From Rhizophagus sp. LPA8_4_AMF (lineage: Eukaryota; Glomeromycota; Glomeromycetes; Glomerales; Glomeraceae), in NCBI GenBank assembly GCA_021464525.1, contig JADRCO010001030.1:1-23407 (forward strand): DNA of 23,407 nucleotides, in the 5' to 3' direction. The notes under the pieces were generated by a model. It saw only the letters and a program-made list of their open reading frames with translations. It was not told where the DNA came from and did no database searches. Positions 8,521 to 20,215 of this stretch are shown here, piece by piece. A program made the translations under genes and the position numbers. Positions within the stretch are counted from its first letter, which is position 1. Each line of letters begins with the position of its first letter.

Positions 8521-10855
8521 CGTGAAAAATGCATTACAATGACCGATTATTTTATATATTTGTACATACAATAAACAAACATTCATAGTGTAAAGCACGA
8601 GATTAATATAAATATTTTATGGAAGTTTCATTATAATTCTATGTATTTACTAATTTTAGAAAAGATCATTTTTGTTTGAATTCGGTATTTTATTGGTTTT
8701 TTCGTGTGAAACGTAAATACTAATTCGTTTATCACTAAAAAATAAAAAATTTATATATACACATATTTTTTTTTTAAAAAAAAAATTAGATTCAGATAAA
8801 AATAATCTATATTCCATTTTTAATTTTATTTAACCAATTAAAAAACATTAAAGAAATATTATTAGCTTTTTGAAAAGGATCATCATTACGAAAGGATTTA
8901 ATGCTCGCTATAATCGTTACATTACCTCAATAGGAAAATTTAAATTAAAATAAAAAGAAAAGAAAGAAAAAAAAAGTTGACTTTGTTCTCATCTGAAACT
9001 TGTTTTAAAAACCGAAACAAACCTAATTATCGAACCAAAAAAATCCTTACCAATCACGAAATTTATCTTAAACCAATTTAAGCACAGTTTTAAACCCAAT
9101 TAAAAATTAATGAAACACAAAGAAATCCCAATTAAGGGTTCATTATATATTCCGTTTACCGATATTTCAATGATAATAATATGTTATGCAAAATACATCA
9201 TTTTTCATGCAACTAGGATAAAATTTGCGTTTTAGAAAAAAAAAAATTCTTATTACAAAAATTTTTAAAACTTTTCGAACTTTTTGTAAAATTGGAATAA
9301 ATGATAATTTTAATTGTCAATCAACCTGATTTTAAAATGATTGTTTTTATTTCCATAAGATTTTCATTGTCCATTAATAGTAATAAATTAATTAAATTTT
9401 AAATTTTAAATTACATTCTTTTTTTCTTTAAAAAAATTAGTGAAAATTTTTTTTTTTTTTTTGGAACGTAGCTAATTATAGAATATTATTAACAAAAAAA
9501 AAGAAATAGGATTGAGCTATAAATAAATAAAAACGTTATTATAAATAAAATTATATTTATTTATTTTTTTTGTTTATTCTTTGCTTTGCAGCTAAAATTC
9601 AAAAACCGCGCCAAAATATATTTTATCACATCAATCTGAAACCATAAAAAGAAAATTGTAAACCATAAAAAAAAAATCAAAAAATCAAAAAATTGATTGT
9701 TGCCCAAAAAAAAAAAACTATTAATTTTTTTTTTTTGCATAAATGGAGAAAGGAAAGTATAACAAAATAAAGTTCCGGTTCATTGTTCATTGTAAAAAAA
9801 TTTTAATGGCATCATATATCATCATATGCTCTTGACTCTTTAATCAGAAGTAATTTTACCTTTTTATAATGGTCTTATTATGATTTTATTGTTTCATTAT
9901 TCTTTCCCTTCATTTTGTTTTTTTTTAAAGTTTAATAAAATAGTTGTTCGTGCTCATTTACTTTTTCCTTTATTGAGCGCCGAATCTGATAATCGAAAAT
10001 TCAAATTATCACCTTTGCATTCAATTTATAACTGTATGCCCCCCCCCTTTATTGTATAATTATTTACAATATATGCATTGGTGTGACAAATACGATAATG
10101 CATTTATCAAATATGGATTTTTTATATAAAAAAATTTTATAAAAATAACCCTTTTATAACCAAAACAAACATAATAAACATCCTATCTTAGTATAACTGC
10201 ATTCAATCAGATAATTTCTGTAATTATCACACTTAAATACATAAAATAACATAACGTCAATAAATAATTTTTTTTTATTCGGATATTTATTTAACGATAA
10301 AAGATTTTTAAAAATCAACTTGAATAATATAATAATATAATATATGTACATGGAATAATCTTTGCCAGTACTATTGCCAGTTTTGAAATGGTCAATTTTT
10401 TTTGTACCACAAAAAAATCGGCGGCCCGAAACAATAATCTCACTTTTCCGTGCCGTCCGGTATTTTACATTTATATATACAACGCATATATTATAAAAAA
10501 AAAAAAAATAAAAAAAAAAAATTTTTTTTTTTCCCTTCGAAATACATACATGTGTATATATATATATTTTTGTTGTTATTTATAATAATAAATATATATA
10601 CTTTTATTATTATTATTTTTTTTTTTTAAATTGTTTAATATAATATATATATATCCTGTATATACCGAAAAAAAAAAAAATGTTAAATAGAACCTGAATC
10701 GTTTTGTCATATATTCCTTTCTTTTTTCCTTCTTCTTTCTCTTTATTTCATTTAATAAAAATTATAATATCGTTTAACGTTATACTTTTGACCGATTTGA
10801 AAAAAAAAAAAAAAAAATATTTGAAGCTTGTATTTTTTTTTTTATTTTAAAAATA
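7600..10855. other. Long AT-rich intergenic region, no gene seen
   Basis: The first ~0.9 kb is the duplicated kinase flank. The rest is AT-rich with long A or T runs, AT microsatellites (about 10555-10660), a C9 tract near 10038 and a small GC-richer patch (about 10417-10462: CGGCGGCCCG, CCGTGCCGTCCGG). Apparent ORFs at 10154-10351 and 10388-10585 are low-complexity Phe/Lys/Tyr/Ile strings without domain signs. The last few hundred bases, rich in poly-T and poly-A, presumably contain the promoter and 5' leader of the gene starting at 10856. Confidence 0.6.
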
Positions 10856-13800
10856 ATGAAAGGACAATACAAAAGTGGATTAGCAAGAATACTGTTACTT
10901 CTATTATTAGTATTACATAAAATATCCGCAGTAACTACACAATCCTTAACTATCAATACACCAAATAATTTTCAATTAATTTCACAAACGAGTTATCGTG
11001 ACGGTACAATATTATTAAGATTATCATATCCATATTCTCTTTCTTCTTCACCAACGACGACGACAACGACGACGACGACGACAAATTGTAATGAACCAAA
11101 ATTATTTTTAAAATTGATTCTTTCAGATGGATCAATTAAAGGATTAAACATTGACGACCCTCAAATTCCTTTAGAAAATTTTTGTAATAATAATTCCATA
11201 TCAAGTTCATCAACGACTGATTTTGTAAAAATTCACGCAATATCTTCTGGATATATATTTGTTACATATTATTGTGATTTTTCGAATTTTAATTTATGTG
11301 GAATGGTAATTAATTGGAATGGTAAAATCCTAAAGTAAGAAACCTTTTTTATTTTATTTTATTTTATTTAAAAAAGTTATTATATTAAAATTTTACATTT
11401 TATATTAGTAATAAGTATCTTGGAGATTCTTGTACTGACAGTAATGTCGTACAAAGCGCCAACACAGGATTCTTGTGGTTATGTCACAAACAAGAATCCA
11501 ATCAATTGAAATGGCAAAAATTAAGCGCTCCGTAAGTAAAAAAAAATAAACGAACGATTTAAAAATTTACTTTTTTTTTAAAAAAAAAATATATATTCAC
11601 CATTCCCTTTCTTCTTTGTAGTGACTCGTCAGGATCATTCAATTCATTATCATCTGGAATAATTAATAATATAAATAATTTTAATTCAAATTTTACTCGA
11701 ATTTTTGCGACAGAAAATGGAGGATATGGAATTGCGACAATACGATTTCAAGATATACAAATGAAAATTTACGTTTTATTCATCCCTTCTTCACCTTTAG
11801 ATGATGATGTTAAAGGACCATTTCAAATTTATTCACAAATTTCAAATAATATACAACAATTAAATATATTTAAATGTAATATAGCTTATAATACTTATGG
11901 TTATAATTGTGTGATATATTATATTGGAATGGATGGTCAAACTAATATTGTAGATGTAGGATTTTTTTCTTCTGGTTCCGTATCTAGTACGACAAGATTA
12001 TTCATAAATAATGAATTAATAACTGGAACAATAATTTGGAATATATTACAATTACATTATGGTGGATTATGTATATTAACAGAAAATATTTTAAATAAGA
12101 ATATTAATGGTATAATATATAATAATAAAGGTATATATAATACTACTTGGGATATATCATCAAATAATCCATCATTAAATTTAACGAAAAATGTTGGAAT
12201 GTTTCCTAATAATACTATTTGGATCATGTCAAGATCAACAACAAATTCTAAACAAAGTTGGACATTTATTACTTCATCATTATTATTATCAAATTTTGGT
12301 AAACCTGGTATTTATGATAATGCTTATATAGATTCAATTATACCATCAATTAATTCTATAATACCATTAATGTCAACTAAAAAATTAAAAATTAAGTTTA
12401 AAAATTTTATACAATTATCAAATGGAAATTTATCCATAATTGATCTTAATAATAATATTATTAGACAAAATGTTAATAAAAATAATGGAAATTTTATTAA
12501 TTTAATTGATAATAATACGGTGGAAGTTGATATATTTGAAACAACTTTTAATAGAAAGGATACATCATATTATGTAACACTTGATAATGGTTTCGTTAAA
12601 GATGCAAGAGTTGATCAAGAATTATTAGGTATTAGAAAAGGAATTTGGAATCTTTCTACTGGTATGTTGTAAGGAAAAGTGAAAGGAATGAAAATGATGA
12701 AATAATTTAACTAATTAAAAAAAATTTTTTTAATAGATAATAATTTGGAAGAAAAATCATATTTGGCCGAATCATTTTTAGGTTCGACAAGTGCAATATT
12801 AAGATTGACATCAGCAGGATCCGCATATTACACTTCTTTATCGCAAAATGAAAAAGTTCAATTTTCCAAAGATCTTGTTTCAAATTTATCACTCATAATT
12901 CCATGTAATGTAGGTTATTTATCAATCAAAAGTCGTTATCAATTTGACAAAGATTCAGCCTCTCAAGTATTACTTCGAATATTTGTTAAAAAAGAAGGAA
13001 AGAAGGAAGTGGACGTTGATAATATTAGTTCATCACAAATTGTTAAAGATTTAAATTTGTTAATTAAAAATAAAGATTATAATACTATGTCGACAATAAG
13101 TACAACATCTTTACTTGACGCGTCTTATGGTGCAAAATCTATACGTAAGTAGTGCCAAAATAATAATTTTTTTTTTTTTTTTTTTTTGACGTCGTAATTT
13201 TATTCTAATTTTTTTTTTTTTTCATTTATATATCACGTTTAGTGGATTTATGGATTAGGTACGGATATATATTAATAGGAGCAAGTATTGGATTTGTGAT
13301 ATTAACGATACTATATTTCTTTGCACGTAAAAGTAATAATAAGGTAACATAAACTATTTCCGGTTATTCCATGTATGATATAATTTTAATTATATTGATC
13401 ATTTTTCTTTAATCGTATCGTAGGGAAATAATGAAGTAATATTCACGTTTACATTTATTATGGTAGATTTCGTGTTAGATATTTTATTCATATCAATTCA
13501 TGGACGTGATTTATCATGGTTATATATAACAAGGTAATTATACATTTAGATATATTCTTAATTATCATATGAACATTATTATGTTATTCACCTAACTTTT
13601 TTTTAAAAAACAAATAGTATCCTGTTGTTAACGATACCAATAGCATTAAATTTAATATTTACTTATATAATAATAAGTAAAGAAACTAAGGATAATAATA
13701 AATTTGCGAAATGGTGGATAAATAATTCGAAAACGGCCTTATTATTCACTTTACTTGCTGGTGCCGATTTAGAATCATTAAATTGCGTAACATCAAAATG

Positions 13801-15034
13801 GTTTAATTCAATGAATTTAAGTGCTCCTTTAACTGAAAAGACGATACATCAGATATTCATCACAAATACTGTTACTATTCTCATTGAAGATCTCTCTCAA
13901 TTAATAATCCTAGTAAGAGAAAATTTTTTTTTTTTTTTACACATATTTTTAATTCTCGATAATTTTAATTATTAATCAAAATCTTAAAAATCTTTTAAAC
14001 ATTATTAGATTATTTATCAAGTGTATACGATATTTCCAGATATAATACCTATATTAACATTATCTTCATGTACATTAGTATTATTAACAAAATCAATTTT
14101 TTCAATAATTCATTATCATAAATATCGTAAATCAAATATTCCGAAAAAACCATACGAGATAAAATCTGATCGTTTAGAAGTAACAAATCGGGATATTAAA
14201 ATACATGAAAAAGATAATTATTCTTATTCGGATTCATCACCAATACTTACTCCTATACCTGAAGATTTTCTCAGGAAAAAACCTAAAAGAAGTTTCTTTG
14301 GTAGTGGACAATATACTGTTGAAAGTAAAAGGAATAGTAGTAATAGTATTAGTACTCAATATGCTAGTTACTTTCCTGAAGCGTTAAGATTATTCTCTAG
14401 TGGTGATAACAATAATAACAATAATAACAACAGCAATAATAATTCTCAATCAGATTTAGCAGAACGTATTATGGCATTAAATGAGGGTAATTACTTTGGT
14501 AGAGATGAAAGAACGGGTGAACCAATAGTTTTATTAAAAGATCCTCCCGCAGATCAAAACACTTTAGCAGCAAAAATCAAAAATTTATCTCATGGTAAAT
14601 TGGTTGGTGATAGTATTGTATCAGTCGGTAAAAGTATTCCTGATAGATTTAGTAATAATCATGGTAAAAGATTATCTGATGTTGGAATTATTTGTAATAC
14701 TGATAATAAAGAAGAATACGAGAATATAAGAGAGGAAATTTTATTGGATCAAGATGATAATAATACACCATATACTAGTAGTGGTAGTGGTAGAAGTAGT
14801 ACTATTAATCGCACTCGTTCAACTCGATCAACTCAAACAACGGCAACAAATGCTTCGACAGTTGATGATAATTCTCCAGATAATAATAATTTAAAAAAGA
14901 AAATAAGTTCTATTAGTTTAAATCAACAAAATAATCTTAGAATCATTACAGAAAAAAAATCAAACGATGATGATGGCGTTGATGACATTAATGCTGATGA
15001 TAAATCCGATAAAGCAAAACCGACATCAACATAA
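10856..15034 (+). CDS. Large multipass membrane protein with secreted-type N-terminus (8 exons)
   Basis: Exons: 10856-11334, 11409-11531, 11622-12661, 12737-13144, 13243-13343, 13424-13533, 13618-13912 and 14009-15034. All junctions are GT-AG, phases match, and the total is 3,582 bases, or 1,193 residues. Residues 1-26 form a signal peptide (hydrophobic ILLLLLLVL core, likely cleavage after ISA). Residues 27 to about 688 are an Asn/Ser/Thr-rich ectodomain with many N-glycosylation sequons, Cys residues and a Thr run encoded by ACG/ACA repeats (about 11055-11083). The juxtamembrane stretch (about 560-683) is compact and less simple. Hydrophobic helices fall near 691-711, 723-743, 755-774, 790-806, 830-856 and 861-886, so about six are likely. 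The C-terminal ~305 residues are cytosolic, low-complexity and charged, with a poly-Asn run. The helix region resembles a recurrent Glomeromycotina membrane-protein family as I remember it; I know no function. A receptor or sensor role is only a guess. The start is the first ATG and gives an immediate signal peptide. Confidence 0.85.
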
Positions 15035-16222
15035 TTTATTTATTTATTTTTTAATATTAAAGTTATATTAGTTTAAATAATCATGATGACGTTGATGGCG
15101 TTGATTTATTTAATTATAATGTTTCAATAATTTTTTTTTATTTTTTTTATCCTAAAATATCTCTATATATTTCGATTTTATCAAATAAAAAAAAAGTTTC
15201 TTAACAAAGTAATCGTCTGATTCTTTCAAATGAGTTAAATGCCTTTTCCACTTCTCCGAGATCAGCAATTTCTATTTAAATGACAAAAAAATATAAACGA
15301 TTCTTTATATTTGGAAAAATTTAAGGAAAGGCGGGAAAGGAATGAAAACATTTTATGAGCGTGAATCCGTCATTTCCGTCATTTCCGTCATCGTCCGTCA
15401 ATATTTTTTTTTTTTAAAAAAAAAAAATTTTCCCCTGTTAGAGATATAACGATCAAATTATATGTATTTAACAATAACTGATAAGCAAATAGGGCGCAAT
15501 GAACGCATTTTACGGCGTGTAATTTATACAATTTACCACATTTATAATATGATCATATATTTTATCATTTATTTGTTATCAATCTTTTAATGACAAATTA
15601 CTAAAAGTGGAAGTTCATCGGATTTAGATATCAATTAATCCTATTTATTAGAATAATTTAATATTTAACGATTTGGATATTCTTTGATAATAATGTTAAT
15701 AAAGTTTTTATAAGGAAACTTCACGCAGTGTGTAATATTTTACATCTTGGCTCGTAAGTAATAAATAAAGTATCGATATTAACGCATTAGACGAAATTAA
15801 GCTATCACAGCAATGACGTAGTTTGAATTAGCTCAATTTGGCTTAACTTGTTGGATTTATTTTGGCCAGTTTAAAATAACTATATATATTTTTGTATGCT
15901 TTGCCACAAAATTTACTTTTAAAATATTCAAGGGCATCCGATTGATTTCTAAAATTGATAAATTTGATAATCATTATAATAAAATATCATTAAAACTAGA
16001 TTAAAACCTGACTTATAACAGTTTAATTATGGCAGTGTAAATGAGGCTTTGATTAATTAGCCTCAAGAACGGACATAGCCCACTTTATACAAGTAAGTCA
16101 CACGTTATGAAAATCACATTTTATATAATCAGGATTTATCTATTTTGTTTATTTTGTTTATTATAATTTGACAAAATTTTCTTTCCTTTTTCTTTAAGAA
16201 AGCTTTATTTTTTCAATCGAAA
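15035..16222. other. Intergenic region between the two membrane-protein genes
   Basis: No gene seen. It contains the AT-rich 3' flank of the large gene, a short tandem of CCGTCATTT units (15367-15399), and a perfect 6-base-pair hairpin GAGGCT/AGCCTC with a 10-base loop (16043-16064) about 160 bases before the next start codon. Confidence 0.6.
15367..15399. repeat. Short tandem CCGTCATTT repeat
   Basis: Roughly three and a half copies of a 7-9-base unit (CCGTCATTT, CCGTCATTT, CCGTCAT, CCGTCAA). It is compact and CG-containing in an otherwise AT-rich spacer. Confidence 0.8.
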
Positions 16223-16759
16223 ATGAAATTTTATATAATAATATATTTATTATTTAACATATTATTTTCAAAATCTTTTGGTCAAGATCAAACTCAAGAT
16301 TCTACATTAACACCACCTTCTTCAACGGATTCCGCATTACCAACTAGCTCGAATGATTCAGAACCTCCTCTTTTAGGAAATCAACATCCTGTATTAGCTC
16401 ATCCTTTTTCAAATTCTACAATAATATTTTTAGTAATTCTCATTTTACTCATTTTATTATTAATTTCATGCGTTTATATTTCAAAATATAAACAACACTG
16501 GTTTACAAGATTTTCTCGAATTCCTACACATCCAAAAAATGTTGATCAACATAATTTACCCATAACCGAAAAATCTGGTCGAGTTTTAGAAGAAAATAAT
16601 AATAAGACAAATACGAGCTTTGAAGATAATTTCTTGGATGATACTCCAATGATCACAAAGAATTCCTTTAGTTCTACTCAATTACATACCAGATCTTCAA
16701 CGGATGAAACTACTTCTTTGGTTAGTAATCAACCTTCGACCACTTCTTTACCACAATAA
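16223..16759 (+). CDS. Small single-pass (type I) membrane protein, function unknown
   Basis: An intronless 178-residue frame. Residues 1-20 are a good signal peptide (YIIIYLLFNILF core, likely cleavage after SFG). Residues 21-64 are a short Ser/Thr/Pro-rich, probably O-glycosylated exterior with NDS and NST sequons. Residues 66-86 are one strong transmembrane helix (TIIFLVILILLILLLISCVY), followed by basic KYKQH as the stop-transfer signal. Residues 90-178 are a polar cytosolic tail rich in Ser, Thr, Asn and acidic residues. No domain is recognised. The layout is like small fungal wall-stress or mucin-like surface proteins, but the exterior is much shorter and lacks a Cys domain, so that assignment is not made. 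It lies on the same strand as the large membrane protein, about 1.2 kb downstream and tail-to-tail with the kinase at 17121-19036. Coding bias and the clean signal-peptide/TM layout argue that it is real. Confidence 0.8.
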   Translation: MKFYIIIYLLFNILFSKSFGQDQTQDSTLTPPSSTDSALPTSSNDSEPPLLGNQHPVLAHPFSNSTIIFLVILILLILLLISCVYISKYKQHWFTRFSRIPTHPKNVDQHNLPITEKSGRVLEENNNKTNTSFEDNFLDDTPMITKNSFSSTQLHTRSSTDETTSLVSNQPSTTSLPQ

Positions 16760-17120
16760 ATAGACACAGTCAAGTAAGAGAAAAGGGTAAAAGGGTTTAT
16801 ATAAGGAGGATATATTATCTGTTTGTTCAGTTTGTACATATATAAAGATGTCATTTTAAACCAATTAGATACGAAGATTTAAAATTTAATGTTTTACCTA
16901 TTTTTTTTTTCTTTCATCATTTTTGTTACTTTACTGCGTGTGAAAAAGATTTTATCATTTAATTTAATCAAATAATAAATCTTTATTTAATAAATATTAT
17001 GCAAAAAAAAAAATATTTGATATAATAAGAAAAATATAACATAATGTTTATACATAAAATACATCATATTTCTATAATAAATGGGATCGTTTCGAATTTT
17101 AACGCACAGAATAATTGAAA
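16760..17120. other. Convergent intergenic spacer
   Basis: 3' flanks of two converging genes. AATAAA-like strings occur (for example AATAATAAATC near 16972), but no terminator or polyadenylation site can be assigned firmly. Confidence 0.5.
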
Positions 17121-19036
17121 TTAAAAAATCAAATCATCATCATCTTGATTGTTATCTATTAAAATACAGTATACGATACGTTATCTGTTATAAACATAAT
17201 TTATAAAAAAAAAACTATAAAAAAATAATTAAAATAACAATCTCACCTGATTCATTTAATTCACAATTCAACCTTTCAGATACACTTTCGGAAACTATAA
17301 ATGACAGTATTAAAATATTACTAATGATAATTGATTAATGAATAATAAATATATTATATACTTACCTGGATTTATTAATGTTGTTGAAATGGTTTCTGTT
17401 AAAAAAAACAGGTCAATATCAAGTTAATTTTTTTTTTTTTTAGAAAAACATACTAGTAAATTTACCTTGAAATGAAGATAAATAATCATTTGAATTTATT
17501 GGTTCTGGAAGATTTTTAAAATTTAAAAGTCTGCTAGTATAAATTGCTTGTGGATGTATTTGAAGATTTTTAGATTTATTTTCATTTGTTCTGATTTTTA
17601 ATTTATTCTCTTTAATTTTTTCACATTCTTTTATTTGAGAATAAATTTCGCCATCTTCATCATTAATTTCATATATATATTCTCTTAATATTTGACATAA
17701 TTCTTTAGCTGTTGGTCTATTTTCTACTTTAGCATCCCAACATTTAATAATCAAATCTGCAATTAATTTCGGTGTATCTTCAGAAATTTTTGGCCTAAAT
17801 CCTTTGCATATCTTAACAGCCAAATTATGATCATGAGAAATACCATTATAAGTAATTTCTTCTGACATAAGTTCATTCATTATTATTCCAAATGAATAAA
17901 TATCTGCTGCTTTTGTATATTGATATCCACATAAAACTTCTGGTGCCATATAAGGTAATACTCCATAAATTCCTTTTTTAACTGATTGCTCTTCATTATT
18001 TACTGGTTGACACATCCCTAAATCGCTAATTAATGGGATTGTATCAAAAACTAATATATTACCTGAATGAAAATCTTTATGAACTTTTCCAGCATTATGA
18101 ATATTTGAAAGCCCATCTATAATACAAAATAAATACTGTATTTTATTTTTATAATCTATGTTTTTCATTAAATTATTTCTCAAATTTCCATCTTCATAAT
18201 ACTGTAAAACCATCATATAATCTTTGGTATCTGGATCTTGAGTTATTCCATAACATATAACAGTACTAACAAAATGAAAATGACCTGATATATAATATTT
18301 AATCTAAAATCATTAAAAAGAGATATTTTGTTATTTAAATATTTAAATATTTATTAAATAATATTTATGTTTTTTTTTTAATTACCTCATTTAAAAAATC
18401 ATTATTTATATTAGATGAATTATCTAAACTTTTTAATGCAACTTTTATATCTGGACATCGATTCCATTTTTTATTTTCAATATCCCAATCTTCAATATTT
18501 CCTTCAGGCCAGTTAGCCATATAAATTTTACTAAAACCACCTCTGGTAAGATAGGTAACATTTTCAAATTTTTCAAAAGGTAACCATTCAAGACATTTCA
18601 TAGAAAATAAAGCATTAAGTTGTGATTGTTGTATTAATTCATCAATATTTTTATTTCCACTAGTCCAATTTTTAAAATTTTCCTTAAATCTTTTAGCATT
18701 ACAAGGTTGACACCAATATAATCCTGTACCTGGTTCATTACATTCTCCACATACTCCATAAACTTCTTTTCTTTTTTCTAAATTCATAATATTTATTTTT
18801 TTAAGAAGGGAACAAGTTTCATCTGATTCAGTAATTGAATCAGTAGTAAAAATTGTAGCATGTAACTAATTAAAATTAATGTTTAAGATAAAAATTTTAA
18901 TATAAAAATTTTATATCATTTTATTATAATAAAATAATAATTTTACCTGATATTCATCATTATCATCACATTCTATCCATAAATTTTTAACATCAGTTTT
19001 AGAATTATTTTCTATTATAGTTTCAGTAATATCCAT
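17121..19036 (-). CDS. Complete protein kinase with N-terminal CxxC pairs (6 exons)
   Basis: Minus-strand exons in coding order: 19036-18947, 18865-18386, 18303-17466, 17395-17366, 17294-17247 and 17155-17121. All introns are GT-AG, phases match, and the total is 1,521 bases, or 506 residues. Start ATG is at 19036; the first exon begins MDITETIIENN. Residues 69-85 hold two Cys pairs (CGEC and WCQPC), a likely zinc ribbon, followed by the NFKNWTSGN and IDELIQQSQ segments typical of this family. The kinase domain runs from about 132 to 400: ATP loop TRGGFSKIY (137-145), VALK lysine 175, helix-C Glu 190 in FLNE, HKDFHSGN with catalytic Asp 267, DLG Asp 284, APE 310-312. The loop is GGxS rather than GxGxxG, and DLG replaces DFG; otherwise the key residues are present. 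The C-terminal tail after SSFQ is built from three tiny exons. It is probably cytosolic; the substrate is unknown. Confidence 0.93.
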
Positions 19037-19581
19037 TTTATAAATATTTTTTTAAAAAAAAGTAACTCGAAATTCGATTAATTATGAAGTTACAGATAAA
19101 ATATTAAAAATGAAGTAGAAAATTCAAAATTTTAATTTTTATAAAGAAAATGATTTTTTTAGGAAAGAAATATAAGTTAAAAAAAAATTTGCAACGAAAA
19201 GTTTGACTATGCGCTGCAATATTGGGTATTACGAAAATAACTAATTTAAATCTCATTCATCATCGGATGCAAATCCACCCTAGTTGCATAGAAGTGTAAC
19301 CACATAATGAGTCTTAATTTAGAATTTTTGTATTGGATCTCATGAACAAATATCTCTTTTTTTTTATTCGACAAGATTCAAAATTTCAGAAAAAAATGAT
19401 AATATTACAGCAAGATGTAAGCATTTAAGCATTTATAATTTTCCTTTTTTAAATTGAACCTAAATATTTCATCACTTTTAATGGTTCTTTCACGTAAAAA
19501 ATATAACAAAAAAAAAGTAAGAATACAGAAAAATAATAATTTTCCAATATATAATATGTATTGAAAACTATTGTTAGAATA
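19037..19581. other. Upstream region of the kinase, duplicated
   Basis: No gene seen. About 300 bases (19060-19350) recur in diverged form upstream of the kinase relic (about 20240-20520), for example the GGATGCAAATCCACCCTA region at 19266 against 20408. It presumably holds the kinase promoter. Confidence 0.6.
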
Positions 19582-19707
19582 TACATGGGGGCGTAATTAT
19601 TTCAGATAATTCGGCATTAAGGTGACGTAATGGTGAGTATTACACCGGTGTAATGCCGAATTGGTGTAATGGGCTGTAATATTTCAGCATGGGTTGAACC
19701 CCATGTA
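19582..19707. mobile_element. MITE copy 1 (TACATGGGG ends)
   Basis: The ends are the inverted repeats TACATGGGG and CCCCATGTA, flanked by TA-type sequence (GAATA left, TATTG right). Inside is a perfect 16-base palindrome ATTACACCGGTGTAAT (19639-19654). It is non-coding. A second copy at 22691-22886 in opposite orientation shares a 31-base identical block (19594-19624 here), which shows it is mobile. The TA context suggests a Tc1/mariner-like family (inference). Confidence 0.85.
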
Positions 19708-19757
19708 TATTGGTAGGATATATGATTTGAATTAGATCACTTATATACTTATATAAT

Positions 19758-20215
19758 AACGGTAAGATAGGTAACATTTTCAAATTTTTCAAAAGCTATC
19801 CATTCAAGAAATTTTGAAGTAAACAAAGTATTAAATTGTGATTGTTGTAGAACTTCGTTATTTCCGTCAAATTTTTAAAATTTTCCTTAAATCTTTAACA
19901 TTACAAGGTTGATACCAACGCCATCCTGTGCCATTCTCCACATATTCCATACTCCGTAAACTTTTTTTTCTTTTAACTAAATCCATAATATTTATTTTTT
20001 AAAAAGGGAACAAGTTTCATTTGATTCAGTAATTAAATTAGTAGAAAAAATTGTAGCATGAAACTATTAAAATTTCTTAAATTTATATTTTTTTATTATA
20101 ATATAATAATATTTCCTGATATCCGCTTTCCATAAATCTTTAACTATATCAGTTTAGAGTTATTTTTTATTGTAATCTCAGTTGTATCTAAATATTGCTT
20201 TAAAATATCCATTTC
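19758..20215 (-). pseudogene. Relic of the 5' half of a kinase gene
   Basis: On the minus strand it follows exons 1 and 2 of the intact kinase: the MDI... start region (about 20214-20125), an intron, the exon-2 start (ATGCTACAATTTTT, about 20060), the lysine-rich stretch, the Cys-pair region (about 19950-19900), and the beginning of the ATP-loop region, ending with homology to 18546 at about 19758. The second Cys pair, several codons and the frame are damaged, and the catalytic domain is absent. Together with the duplicated upstream DNA it is a partial tandem copy (offset about 1.2 kb) cut off close to the MITE at 19582-19707. Confidence 0.85.

Noticed and set aside
10154-10585. Two ~65-codon frames upstream of the large gene
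   Set aside because: Low-complexity translations of AT-rich DNA with no signal or domain.
19690-19710. GGGTTGAACCCC as a tRNA T-arm
   Set aside because: It lacks the TTC/GA core of a T-arm and no acceptor, D or anticodon arm fits; it is the end of the MITE.
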